Assembly (NCBI GenBank): GCA_905250075.1
Contig: CAJNOP010000032.1
Coordinates: forward strand, 193,675 to 257,674
Direction of reading: 5' to 3'
Length of the DNA stretch: 64,000 nt
Source of the DNA: Rotaria sp. Silwood1
Lineage: Eukaryota; Rotifera; Eurotatoria; Philodinida; Philodinidae
In this document: positions 35,161 to 48,361 of the stretch, piece after piece
How the letters are laid out: each line of letters begins with the position of its first letter
Numbering within the stretch: position 1 is the first letter of the stretch
The notes under the pieces: model-generated
The model's input: the letters and a program-made list of their open reading frames with translations, nothing else
What the model was told of the DNA's origin: nothing
Database searches by the model: none
Program-made: the position numbers and the translations under genes

Positions 35161-38040
35161 TTTCATTATCTGTGAGTTATCGATATTTTTTTTTACAAAT
35201 GTGGTCAACGGTACTTCAATAGTGGATCACAAATCAGTTCTCAATTTTGAATTCTCCTTTATTACTACCTTGAGTGAACTTTTTTTTTCGTATGTTTGAT
35301 GTGTACAGATGTCAAGGCTTATTCATAGTGCATCACTTTCTTATTCAAGAATCTCAAGAAAAGCACTTGCATCAAAAGAACTTCATTAATATGGTAATTA
35401 GAAGCACTAGATATCATTTCAAAAGTTGAACTTATTGCTAGAAAAAAATATTCGATCTGGTAAGCGATTGGAACTCGAAATTATCCTTAATACATAGGAC
35501 TTTTTCTTATACGCCTGAACTGTGCAACTCTGAAGACTTGTCCATAGCGCATGATGCTAAAACTTTTTGAAAACTGCTTACTAGGCTTCGCGTTCATCAA
35601 AATAATATACTGTATAGTGTATTTTTGAAATACATGTAAGATAATATTTGTCAGGAGACTAAAAGAACAGTTGTACAATATTTGAGATGATTTTTGTGTT
35701 CGTGTATTGTGCATTATTTTTTATTCCGATATTAACTACCAATCAAAACAGAATAGCAGTGTTGCAATAAATGGAGTAGAAGCTCGTAGTAGGATCGTTT
35801 AACTTTCATTAGTAGATTTCTACAAATGATCAAAGTATTTCTTGATTTATCATATAGTCAGTCAATATCTATTTTGAACTTTTCATCTTCGGACTATATG
35901 GGAGTCATTTCACTTTTAGTAAACCATAAATGAATACATAGCTCAATCCATGACTGTCGTTGTTTGTTTTTGTGTTATCAACATTTTTTCATTGATTTTC
36001 ATACTATAGAGAATTTATCTGAAAATGATCGTTTCATTCAACAGGATGAACAGTTGATTGACTGTTTCCAATCAATCGTACTTCATTTTTTTACCAATGA
36101 AATGACATCTCTTGATAGGTTGTAGTAATGTTTCTAAGTGACTACAAATGATATGTTTGTAATTGACTGTGCTTAAATAGTTTTCGCGATATCCAGCGAT
36201 GTTAGTAATTTTATGTGATTTTGGGTTACTTTGAATCAAATATTTTCACTTGAATCTTTTACTGTCCAAAAACAGAAGCTTTGAAAGGAGAATTTCGGGG
36301 CTTGATGAGGGCAGACAGACGACTAATCAAAACTTGAGCATGGAACTGGCATCTTGTCGCTGTCGATCTACAAAAACCTAATTTTCCAGTATTAGGAGAA
36401 AGTAATCCCAACTTTCTATGCCTCTGTTCTCGATTACTACTCTGCTGACTGTGTCAATTCACATATGCATCATCTTTTTGTCCATAATCTCCCGTTCATC
36501 AATATAAACTCAAAAAAGAAAATTGGTAGGAGGCCTTTGAATAGGACGCTATTTGTTAGAGGGAGAATGGAGTTTGGAAAAATTAACTAAGAATAGCATG
36601 AAGAACGGAGATGAGATCCAGCTGTGAATGGCGTCATACTCTTCTTGCTTTACGTAACAGTATAGATGCTCTACTTCACATATCAACTCAGCATTAGCGG
36701 TTAGGAATTGGATGGCAGAACTTTCTCTTCCCAGAAAATTTCGGCTTTCTACTAGATTTATAATACTTTGTGTAGAGGCTTTCATAGTCATGTCTAATTT
36801 CTAACAGAGCGAACACTTGTGCAATACTAGCTGTGTCTCTTGCAGAACTCAAAACGACGACGCTCTCAGTCAAGCAAATTTTTCACAGAAAGTTGACGAT
36901 TTTAGCATGTTCCCTTCGGTATTTTCCAGAGAACCGAGTCAAAGAACTTTTTGCAAAACTGTCGTCACTTTCTTGTAAGTTCTCAGCCTATTTCTTCTTC
37001 GACCGCAATCAAAAACTTTGCAACAATCATGAACCCATTTCTGTTATGAAAGATTTCCTTTACTCGAAATCCTCCGGGGACAACGAAAAGAAAGGAAATC
37101 ATTGCTCAAATATAAACTCTATTATCTGTAAAATCATGATCAGGTTTTCAAGCTACGATGGTCTTCTGAAAAGTGTTTTGTGATGAAAAAATTTTAGGCA
37201 TGTCTATTGATATCAACCAACGAAACGTCGATGAGGAGTTGAAGGTTTTCTTTAGTTCATTCTAATTTTGAATGACACACAACATGAACGCATTTTATTT
37301 GCTTTTGGTCAAACGCTGAAGACAACTTGTGACAAAGATCTATCTGTTTGTCCAGATTTTATACTTCTGTATTTTAACTTAATTTAGTATGTGGAACAGT
37401 GAACTAAAAAAAACTATCGCACAAACGGACTATATAGTCAGACGGAAAACTTATAACTGAAAACCAGAAAAAAAGATCCACTTGGGTACGCAAATCAATT
37501 TTGATAGAGTAACACCACGAATAATAGAGGAAAATTAGGGAATTGACGAAAAATGACTAAAGGTAACAAAAGGGAGGAAACCAAAAAGTGTAAAAAACCG
37601 AATGGCATCCTTTGCGAGCAGCATCTCGAATGTGAGAAGGTTAATTAATTTTCTTTTTTTTTGACTCTTCTTTTTCTAAGCATGTAACACAACCTCGTCA
37701 GTATCTTGATTATTATTCATGCATAGGAATGTTTCGAAATTCTACTTTCGTAAAGTTACCAAAAATTTCACATGATGCTTTATCAGCGTATCCAGATTTG
37801 GAATCAATTTAGAGTGTATCAATTTTTGCGAGTATTTTCAAGTAAGAAAAAAAGACCATTTACTAACCTGCAATGCTATGTACCAGTGGCACTATTTATG
37901 ACAAATCGCTGGGCACAAAATAAATTAAGTGTCTACACACCGTTAATAGAAGAAACCAATGAAATCTTATTGCGTCTTAAATAATCTGATATATAAGAGT
38001 GCCTTTTATTTCTTTCATTATGTTTTATTTTGTGGAAGGA
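35161..38040. other. Region without a recognised gene
   Basis: There are several open stretches (36549-36791 minus, 36833-37183 plus, 37772-37984 plus) and the part at 36.3-37.1 kb has somewhat higher GC than its flanks. None shows a family signature, and I could not link them by splice sites. They may be decayed genes or transposon remnants. Confidence 0.4.
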
Positions 38041-38046
38041 ATAAGT

Positions 38047-38595
38047 ATGCATCTGAAACCGTTGCAGGTAATTATTTTTGCGTGTTCTATGATCGTCTTG
38101 CAGTCAGCTTCATTGAATGATACTGCAGCAGCTACGGGTATTGAAGTAGCTAAACAGATCGGCAGTTGTTCATTGTGGGATAACTTCATAAACCCGTCCA
38201 ATCCATCTATACACAATGCTAGACAGCTTCAATTTCGGTTCGATCCCGAATCACACATCAACGGTTGGTGGTATGTCAAAATGGTAGAAGACACCACAGC
38301 ATCATGGGACAACAATTACCTCTGCACAAATAATGATATAGGCTTGTCATGGAGATGGAGAGTTCCTAACGGGCGTCCTTCATCCATAAAGTGTGTGACT
38401 CCTGTTAAACCTTATGATTCACAGTTAGCATGATGGCAAGACAATGCGCTCTGTCTTCCAGCAAACTTAAACATTGAGCGTGCCTGGTCACATTGTGGTT
38501 CAATCGATCATATGTCATGCGTCAGACTATATGATAGTGCTTCGCCAAGTGTCTTCCAAAACAACCACTTATGCTGGAGAGAGCATAAAGATTAA
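38047..38595 (+). CDS. Cysteine-rich secreted protein of unknown family, with one in-frame TGA
   Basis: A signal peptide (MHLKPLQVIIFACSMIV...) is followed by a Cys- and Trp-rich extracellular region (CSLWDNF, INGWWYVKM, LSWRWRVP). The frame meets TGA at 38431-38433 after 128 residues. It then stays open for 53 more codons with the same character (WQDNALCLP, WSHCGS, NHLCWREH) to TAA at 38593-38595, 183 codons in all. The sequence around the TGA reads A-stop-W, as if a Trp codon (TGG) had changed. No family is recognised. It may be a single-base disabled gene, an allele, or a sequencing error; programmed readthrough is possible but has no other support. Base use is less AT-biased than its neighbours. 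Confidence 0.65.
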
Positions 38596-38807
38596 ATACA
38601 CTTTTCTTCCAGTTTTGTTACATTCAAATCGAAGAGGATAATAAATCTGTTTATGTACATTTATTCGTAGTATTGGTGTGAACATTCGTTTTTTAGACAT
38701 ATTAGTGATACATTTGTGTGTGGATGTGGCTGCGCGTTAATTAATCGAAAATAGATCTCCCTATCACTTGATAAAAAACAAGTTTAACCAGTTATTCTCA
38801 ACTCTTA

Positions 38808-39105
38808 GTGTGTAGATGTGAGGTTTTCAATATTAGTATTTTGCTCATTGACACCCTATTTCCATCCGGTGTGTGTGTTTTAGGTGTAGGTGTGGGTAAG
38901 AAAGAGCAAGTGTATGTCAATGGTATTGACTATGGATGTCGGTGTTAGTGTGTGGATATGAGTGTAGGTGTGAGTGCAAGTACTGGTCTGGATGCGAGTC
39001 TTAAATTCATCTAACCGCATCTACATACAGACCTAGATCCCCATCCAACAGGCACACTTACATCCCACGCTGACACTCCACATTCACATCCACCCATAAA
39101 TCGCT
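38808..39105. repeat. Degenerate GT-rich then CA-rich repeat block (interstitial telomere-like)
   Basis: From 38808 to about 39000 the plus strand is a run of GTGTNGG-like units (GTGTAGGTGTGGGTAAG, GTCGGTGTTAGTGTGTGG, GTGTAGGTGTGAGTG). From about 39005 to 39105 it switches to the complementary flavour (CCGCATCTACATACAGACC, CACACTTACATCCCACG, CACATTCACATCCACCC). The two halves are thus roughly inverted. Similar GT-rich units occur at 31.8 kb. It looks like two decayed telomere-like tracts joined head to head, or a GT/CA hairpin. Confidence 0.55.
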
Positions 39106-39392
39106 TCTAAGCACTTTTATAATATTTTTTTACATGGAAAATAATCATTATCGACCTTTCAAAAGAAACTTTCCAACCATGTGACTTATTCAACTATGAT
39201 TTGATGGTCCTCAAAGACGGATTGATTAGTTGAATGTAAAACATGAGTTAGCACTTTTCGAAGATATCATTAGAAATTTCTCCCAAACTAGATTCGAAAT
39301 GATTCATTTTCATTTTTCTAAAATGTAATTTTGTCAAAAGATGAATTGAAGAAAACATTTATTTAGGAATTTTTATAATATACATCAGTTTA

Positions 39393-42300
39393 TCAAAGTA
39401 AAATACAAGTTTTTGATTTTTCATTGTCATTTTGTTCGATTTTTGTCAAGAAATTTTTTATTATTTTTTGTCTTTTTGATAATTTCTCTAAATTGACATC
39501 TTTTTCTTGCTCTATTTTTGCCAAATTTTCATTGGGTTTGTTTTCGATTGGCACGAATTGCTGTTTAAAAATATCTCTTAGTTCAATATCATCTTCTAAA
39601 CTATTGATTATATCAATAACATCAATACATTGCGATTTTTTCGGTTGTGTACGTAATGATTTCGATTGGGAATTTTGATTCATAGTAAACTTTGATTTAT
39701 ACATTTGACCTATTAATGGTATACCTAATTCAATTAAACATTTTATTGATGCAATTGAACGATGTTCAAGTGCAAGAAATAATAATGGAATATAACGTTG
39801 ACCTTGAATATAATCATTTAAAGATGAATTAGGATTAAAGTCTTTAAGATGAAAACCCATATGAATGATTTTATCATTAATTAGTTTAATATCTTCAATA
39901 GAATTATTTTCAATAGCTTTTTTTAAACTTGAATAAAAAGCTAATTTTAAATAATTACTGATTGCTGATGATTTTTTTTCTAATTCATTTTGTGGAAAAT
40001 CTTGAGTATGAAATTCTTTACAACATAAATCACGATTAAGTAAATAATCATTTGGATAGAAATTCATACAATCAAGAATCTAAAGAAAAACGTTTTTGCT
40101 CTTTAGAAGAATCAAATAAGGAACGAAAGTTTTTTACTTGTTTGCCATCAGATTGTTCGAGAATTTCAATCGATTTTTTATCATCCATTATACATGCATA
40201 ATGGTAACATGTACGGTTCAGATTGTCTCTTGTATCGATAACATCATTGCAATTATCACAAATGAATCTGAATAAAAAGTTATGCTTTTACAACATGTCG
40301 AAAACATGTGTAGAACATTAGCATTACAAAAATCTAGCATAGAACTATTCGAATCTATTGAAAAAGGTTCTCTAAGTTATACTAAACTGTTCAAACAGTT
40401 CTTTTGAGAATTGTTGATCAATTCAAAAAAATTTTGGTTTTATTTTTCAGAAAGGCACTTTCAAATATAAAAGGCTTTTGCTCTGTTACTCAAATATCAC
40501 TGCCAAACTAGTACAAAATTTTTCGATTAGTTTCATTCCAGGAACTGAACTATTGGAAGAGATCAATTCCTACCAAAGACACTATTTGAACAAACCTTGA
40601 GATAGGATTTGGCTTGTCCTAGTAGTTCTCAAACTTTTTTGATCCATGCTTTTGAACTAAGAACTGATTAATCACTTGATGGAACAAGGAAGATTCGAAG
40701 CTCGATGAAAAATTGTTTTGCAGGACTCTATGTCGAACATTAAAATCTTATTTATCTTGAAAATATAATCTGCATAAAATTTAAGGCTTGTTAGTAATAA
40801 TCTCATCTTCATTTTATTTTTGAAAAGTTTTGTCTAACTTATTATCGTGTTGTATATAAATGCATATGCATCAGTCTGAACATTATCTTCATTATTGTTC
40901 ATCTATCAATATCTTTGTATTGATAAAAATTTATTTAAAATGTGATATGTTGCTTAGAAAATGATGCGAGAAAATCTTTGGCAAACAAATTATCAATCGA
41001 ATGATACAATATAGTATTAGTCAAGTCCAATTTCATACTCTTGTAAACAAGACAATGAAAATTGATCCAATCAGATATGTAAAATGCTGATTATGGATTC
41101 TAATCAATATGCCTTAGATTCAAAATATTGTTTTCTGTGATTCATTTATCAAGATGGTTGTGTACAATGATGAAATAAATTAAGTAAATTCCTAATTGTC
41201 AGTATTATCGTGAAACGATGTCGCAACACAAAGATCATTCAATTAAAATTTTTTGTCTTACTTTAACATAATGTATCTTTGATGAAGTACCGCTAAATGT
41301 GCACATGTTCTTCCAAATGAATCTTTCGCATAGAAAATATTCGGTTTAATTTTAAAAATATTGTTTAATTTCATAAAATCGTCATCTATAATAGCTTGCA
41401 TTAAGTCCTTCATTAAAACAGGTAAACCTTTATATAATTTTAATGAGCATAATAGATCATAAACATATGTTGTCATTTGTAAATTTTTATTTTGAAAAAA
41501 TATTAATAAATGATAACCAAAATGATTTAAAATAAATTGTTTAATAATAAAATTTCTTTTCAATTGTATTATTAATATATCCATAATAGCATTATAAAAT
41601 GGTTTTAATTTATTATAAATTATTGTTGATGTTGTAAATTCAATATATTCAATTATAGTTTGTTCTTGTTGATTACGTTGAGTAAGAAGTAATGGATAAT
41701 GATAAAGAATATTTATAAAAAGATTTAAATATTCTTTATTTTCATTTTTTCTATATAAATAAATAAGATAAAATAAAAATGTTTCACCTTTTGATGATTT
41801 TATATACATATTTGAATTTAATAAAATAATTTTTCGTATATCATTTGAAATAAAATTATTAAAACAATGAAAAAAAAATGGTAAACCATCCGTACATAAT
41901 ATATTAACATCTATATTTATTATTGATGAGTTATTAAATAAAATCTCAAATGGTTTAGATGAATGTATATTAAGACAATATTCTAATAATGATTTTGAAC
42001 ATGTACGAACACATGTTAATCTATGAATAGAATCAAATGAATTGAATTTTAAAAATTTATTTTCATATTTATATATAATTAATGTTCGATTCCAATCACA
42101 TGCTAATATTGAATGAAGAAATTCATTTGTTACTTGATAATCAGCAAGAATATTAAGAATAGATGTACAATTAAGATCACGTGCTTTATCTAATAATGAT
42201 TTGTTTGAATTATGTTTACAATCGACTTTAATAAAACCTAATGTTGATTTAAGAATAGTTTAAAATAAAAATTATTATTGATTTACCTTTAATTAATCGT

Positions 42301-43372
42301 TCTGTTTCTTGTATATTACTTGTTTCAATAGCAGCCCATATACCTTCACCATAACCTTTATATAAAGCTGTTAATTGTGGATTGTTTTTAATATAAACAT
42401 TTGCTATTTTGCCTTCATGATTAACAATACGTGGATCAACTCCGACACGAAACAAAGCCTCAACAAAAATATTTATTGTATACAAACATATACACATTGC
42501 CATTTTGTCAATAGTCGATACGCATAGATTAACTGACAAGAAAGGGATATGCCAATTCTTGGGTCGTAATGTCAAAAATGACTTTTTTAGTATTGAGTAT
42601 TCATTGTTATTGTCAACTTTTTGATAACGTTTTTTTGATCAGTTTTAATAGTTCTATCTAAAGCTCTCATTAGTTTTTATCGAATGTAAAAAAAAAAATG
42701 AAGCTCAGAATCGGTAGAAACTTACGAGTCTTATGAGAAAATCTGTATAATTTCAGCTAATTTCATAAAATCTATAACTGTTGACATGAACTACTGATAA
42801 CAACTTGTCGTTCAAAATTTTAGAAAGACATTTTCTTTTGATATAAAAGTACCAATTTATGACTACACAAGAAAGAATAGATCATTTAATAATTTTTTTT
42901 TCACACAGGTCACCGGAAAATTGGCTCTCTGTTAATGATAAAATAGTATTATGCGTCTATGTGAAATAGATATTTTAAGAATTCTATTAAAATAAATACC
43001 TGTATTAAATCAAGTTCAGTATCTGCATAACCTCGTATTAGAACTTCATGCAAAGGTGTATTGCCCTTAGCATTTGTTACATTCGGATCGGCACCAGCAT
43101 TACTCAATGCATAAATCATTCGAAAGGCGACACTATGCAAAGAAAACAATAAATACTATCAAATAAATGCATATTTACTTTTCTTGACCATTTGAATTTC
43201 GACAAATAATATGAAAATATGAACCTTCTTTTGGATGATCAAATGTAGCTAATTCCGGTTCTTCATGAAGTAATGAATTGACTTGTTGTAAAAGTTCATT
43301 CGAATACATTGTTCGATTCGAAAGTAATTTATACAACCGATTATTATAAAATGGATCACTTCTTAAAGGCAT
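39393..43372 (-). CDS. Ankyrin-repeat protein with C-terminal CaaX-type prenylation motif (6 exons)
   Basis: Exons 43372..43179, 43132..43000, 42458..42287, 42237..41262, 40267..40138 and 40079..39393 join in phase at GT-AG sites (introns 46, 541, 49, 994 and 58 bp) to give 763 residues. Ankyrin-like units appear at about 53-136 (ALSNAGADPNVTNAKGNTPL, VGVDPRIVNHEGK), at about 470-535 (DSFGRTCAHLAVLHQR, DTRDNLNRTCYHYAC) and at about 631-659 (IPLLFLALEHRS). A long helical middle part has no clear repeats. The tail is lysine-rich and ends in CILL, a CaaX box whose final Leu suggests geranylgeranylation and membrane attachment. The frame is open 5' of the ATG back to a possible 3' splice site near 43404, so an additional upstream exon is possible. 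The partner and exact role are unknown. Confidence 0.85.
40268..41261 (-). other. Long intron of the ankyrin-repeat gene
   Basis: GT-AG intron of 994 bp (donor TTAAA/GTAAGA, acceptor TTATTCAG/ATTC, phase 2). No coding trace was seen inside. It is about twenty times longer than the 46-58 bp introns of the same gene. Confidence 0.75.
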
Positions 43373-43403
43373 TAGTTCTCGTTTTCTTTCTCTTTTTACT
43401 ATC

Positions 43404-46400
43404 TAGAGTAAGAATTTATGAATGATGAATGACAAAAAAAAATGGCAAGATTTTTTTAAATGTTCATTAATAAATATTTGATGTTATGAAATAACTTTGA
43501 AGGTAATTTTCAGAAAAAAAGTGCTCACTGTTAAATATGATAATAAGCTTTCAAGGAAAAATTTATATTTTTAGATATTAATAGCAAAATAAAAAGTTGA
43601 TTTATTTTTCATTCTTTTTAATAAAATCATGTACTATAAAAGAAAATGTTTGCCTTATTATTCGTTCATTTTAATAGGTTTGTTAAAGTAACATTGCGTG
43701 AAAACTCTTCAACAATATGTTTGTTCGTCATGGCAATCTGTTTCCTCTTATTGATAGATAAAAAAAAAATAAGCATTTCTTTTCTCAAATATGCGTCTAT
43801 ATTAGAATAACTTGAGAGTATAAAGAGCTCAGTTTATAATGACAATATAAGCAATCATAGCAAAAGATTTTTTTTAAACAATAAATCTATCTCAAAATAT
43901 TGACATAAAAAGTATGATAACGACGTCGATAAAAATAACAAAATGAGATAAATGCGACTAAGAAGGTCAATGATTATTGAGCACGTTGTCATAATAGCCG
44001 AGCACAACAGATGGTAGATTGCTTTTTCAGAGCTCTCTTTGACAATGGCAAACCATGCTAAACAACATTGAAAACAAGCCTTGATCTGTTCTAGAACATT
44101 CCAAAGTCTTCCTTGAAAGTTGAATGACTGGAATATATTTGTACTCTGTTAATAAAAAAGCGACAAGGCAAACAAAAAATAGAGCACCCAGTAAAAATCG
44201 AAAAAAAAAATTCTACTCGAAATACAAAAATAAATAAGACAAATTATCTTTCTGACGATCGATTATTCTTGAAAAAATAACTATAATATGTCAGAGATTT
44301 TTTACTTGACTTTTTTGTTTTAATATAATGAGACTAACAAACAAATGTGGCTTGCACATTTTGGCTCCAAAGGGGCTGTACTAAGGAGTTTCTTTACTGA
44401 TCCATTGTAATATCAGTCGATATAGGTATAATTATTTTTTTCTAACAAGAAGAAATATTGAGATTCATTTGCATAACATTTAGATTCACTGAGAGTGACG
44501 TGTCAATCGATATTTCATGATGAAGCACTGTTTTGAAGGTGGAAAGTATGTGTAGATGCAATCTCGGTTAGTTATCGGTCATTAGGTATGGCTGACGGAA
44601 GAATTTACAACTATCTATAAAAAAATGTAACTAACAATAGATATAAAGCAGTTCCATTATCTTCACATAAGATTTTACATCTAGCATATTGACGTGCATG
44701 TCGAGTAGGTTTGATAAATCTGATAGAATCTATAAAAAAAAAGACATATCTATATTATTGTTTTTTATAACTTAAAATTATAAGACACTAATGAAAAGAT
44801 CTTTTGAATTTGATTAATGACTATGATTCATGCTAATTCTCAATGTTAACATGAGATATCCATTTAGGTCAATATTTACTGATCTTGTAGACTAACAAAT
44901 CGTTGACAAAACATTTTCTTTGATCAATCTTGATTATAGAACATATTAAGTTGTCTAGAGAACCGAAAGTTTTTCTGTCACGAATCTGTTTTTTTTTAAT
45001 AAAAATACAACTGTTTCAATTTATGTACGAGATAGCTATCCATATTTGAATGTAACAATTTTCTGGATAATATTATTTTATGTAAAGATCCTTCGTGAAA
45101 AAGAAAACAGATTATTATCTTATAGACATCGTGATCTGATCTATAATGTGTACAGATTCATTACGATATTAGCAAAATGTTCATTAGTTTCAAAATAGTT
45201 CTTTCGACAATAGCATATAAATACCTAAAAGTAATGCTTATAGTCATATTCATAATCAGCATGATTGATAATCTACAGTTCAATAATGTTTTAGTAAGAA
45301 AACGATTAAACAATTGAATTTTGTTTCATCGAAAATGTATGAATGATGCTCTTCTCAATTCAATAAATACAAAAAATTTTGAACTAAATAGTTTTATATT
45401 TATCAAAGAGTAAGACCAGCGCTATTGTGATTATTCAATAATGATACCGTTCAACAATAATAACAACAACAATCTTTTATAAAAGCAAGATATGATTATT
45501 TTGTCTAGGAAGAATGAATTCAACTATGTTTTTGTTTTGATTCTATTCAAAATCAGTCACAACAAAAAATAACATTCTATGTATTAGTGACTATGATTAT
45601 ATTACTAAGGGATAGATTCAATCTGATCCTGATGTTATTTCTCTCATACAATCGAGTTTTAATAACGTATCTTCACCTAAGTAACATGATTCATCATGGT
45701 TAATAAGTTCTACTCGTATTTAAATAACGTATAAACCAAAAACAAAAAGAAGATGTAATAATTTTTTCTTTTTTATCCAGCGATTTGTTAATCAGATTCA
45801 TCAACTGTGGCACATTCTTCTCGAATTTGAATAATTGGTTTGTTATTTCTATCAATTCAATTGTAAGAAAGATTTTTTTTTTCTTCGTAGACAAAGATCA
45901 AATAATAAGTCATCCAACATCCACATTTAAAATGTGTCATTCAGCAAATGATCATACTTCTTGAGATACTCCATTAACAACAAGTTATTATATGACGATA
46001 AATGCAATTATGATATAAATAAGTATTTACTCCTATTTTACAATAAATATTGAGTTCTTGCTTTTGATGAAAGAAATGTTTATTTAGAATCATTTAAGAA
46101 ACTTTATGTTGAATAATTGATTAATGATATCTATTTGAAGAACGTACGAATGTTTGTAAGCGGTTTAAGAGTGTGTGGGTATGGATAAAATTTCAAGCAT
46201 TCCAAATTCAAAATCAATAAACAAATTCACACCAATACATTAAACTAAAATCATTGTGACTATTCTAAGAATATATCCATTTGCTTTGTGTGATTTCCTT
46301 CGACATAAAAAAATGTATCTGTGATACATTTACGTGTACTGTAATAATCGTCTATTATTAAAAGAAAAAAAAAAGAACAATTCTATAGCTAGAAAATAGA

Positions 46401-48361
46401 ACAGGCAAAAAAGTGATAAGATTGTTGTAGAATTCATTAATCTTCTCTGTTTAATTATGTTGTTTGTTTCTAACTGAATTATTGTGATCATGAATTTATT
46501 CTAATTTTCTTGTACTGATCTTGGTAAAATTTCTCTTTATCTACTCGCTTTTCCTATTCAAAAAATACGTTCTTCTTCATTGCAGTATAATATGTATAGT
46601 TTTTTCTGTCATAGAAACAAAGTTCGTTTCTGACAAAACAAACATGTGGACACAAGACATACTTTATTATTCTGAAATCCGGTGTGACAAAAGTTCTACG
46701 ACAGTATTTGTTTTTTTGTATGTCACTCTCTTCATGAACGTGATAAAACCTTGATGTTTTCTTCAAAAGATACTTCATTGAATGTTCTATTTGAATCACA
46801 AGACTAAATGTTTGTAAGCTTTTCGAACTTGTAATAGGCTAATAACAATGAACACATCTGTCATTATGTTATTTTCTTTCAAGGAAAAATTGTAAAAGTC
46901 TATTTTATGTTTGACAACTAAGGTAATTCCTAAGAAAACTAATTTTAGATAAAACGAACTGTCTCAGACACTGTTAAAAACCAAAAGCATTCATTATTCT
47001 ATCGATACTTCTTACAAGATTAGTACTGATTTATCTGCAACATATTTTCATACTGATCAGCTAAGACCAAATTCTCATTGTATTATTTGGTTAACCTTGA
47101 TTCCTTTGCATTATTTCTTTTAAGAGTAAACAAAGTTTAATGTAGCGATCTGTGCATCGAGTTGACTGTTTTTAAAAGAAATATTTGAGAGCACCACAGT
47201 AACAAAACGTCCAAACCTCCTTCTCTACTTCATCACAATATTTAGTTCGTATCTCACAAAAATAGTATGTGAGATAAAATTTAGTGCTACAAATGGTTCA
47301 TGAACCGAAATAACAATATATATTAGTCAATTAAAATTCCCAAGGACAAAATTCAAAACTGACCTAACTCAGAAATAGTCTTTAGCAAAACTTCCATATT
47401 TTGTTAATTGATTCCTTTGAAGAGTCCTATTATTTACAAGTGACTGAAATTTTATATCTATCACAACCATTTATGAAATCGAAACAAATTATAGAGGGAA
47501 TCCAAACAGAAAAAAACTGAATATAGTGCTTACTTCATTGACGTTAAAAAGATATTTAGCATCGTTTGTTGACAAACATCATTATAATGTCATACATATT
47601 TTACTTTTATAATATATAAATACAAAAATTATTTCTTCAAGGCCAATTCTTTATGTTGAAAAACAAAAGAATCAGTCATTATTTATGTTGATCATGAATA
47701 ATAAAGACCGATATGCACCATTGTTTCTTATGTCTCGAATACACTCGAAAGTTTCTTTACTGAATAGTTAAATGTGAATATTTTTTGTATTATTTATTCA
47801 ACAGGTGATGCATATACTGTATATTTTCTAACTAAAGCGATTATAGTTAATAAAAATATATTGAGTCTATCTTTTTATTTTAATTAATATCAAGTTGAAA
47901 CGATTGATCCGACAATTATCTATGATTGAATACAGACATAGCGAGTTTCTATTCCATTTCATATTTAGTATCATGAACTATTTGAAATTATAAAATAGTT
48001 AGTCATTTCAAAGATATTTATACCATAGAAAACTTTTATATATAATCACTTTCAATATACTTTGTCAAACCGTAGATCCTTCATTGCGCATTCTCATAAT
48101 ATTTATTTCTTTAGGTAAACATAAGCTGTAGTTTTAAATATGAATTTGTAAATGACTTCTGTTCATTATAGATTTTTTTCCATATTAGATATGTTAACTA
48201 TTGTTTATTTAAGAATTGAAAAGAAAAATATACAATATTATGTTTTCTTTAATGTTTTCTAGAGAAAAAAAAATATTTCTGTGTACTACAGTCGATAAAT
48301 TTTCGGCTTGAATATTTGTTTTTATTAAAAATAGAAGTTTATTTGAATGTTTTTTTTTTAT
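43404..48361. other. About 5 kb with no confident gene
   Basis: AT-rich and mostly without long open frames. An exon-like island lies at 44636-44729 (minus), described separately. A 64-codon open stretch at 45700-45894 (minus) has helical, lysine-rich composition but no splice partner or family. The part from about 47893 is the first copy of a tandem duplication that includes the protease inhibitor gene. Confidence 0.4.
44636..44729 (-). other. Exon-like island, unassigned
   Basis: After a good 3' splice site (TTTTTTTATAG) a short open frame reads IRFIKPTRHARQYARCK and CEDNGTALY. It ends close to a weak 5' splice site (GTTAGT). It could be a 5' exon of the ankyrin gene or a remnant. The phase of the weak donor does not join cleanly to the next known exon, so I leave it unassigned. 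Confidence 0.2.

Noticed and set aside
36549-37183. Minus and plus frames of 80 and 116 codons
   Set aside because: No family pattern, and composition does not clearly differ from chance; kept only as part of an unassigned region.
37772-37984. 70-codon plus frame just upstream of the secreted-protein gene
   Set aside because: No signal, no motif, and no splice link to the next gene; could be a remnant but not supportable.
39424-39678. 84-codon plus frame
   Set aside because: Antisense to the last exon of the ankyrin gene.
45700-45894. 64-codon minus frame with helical, Lys-rich composition
   Set aside because: No acceptor or donor fits and no family was recognised.
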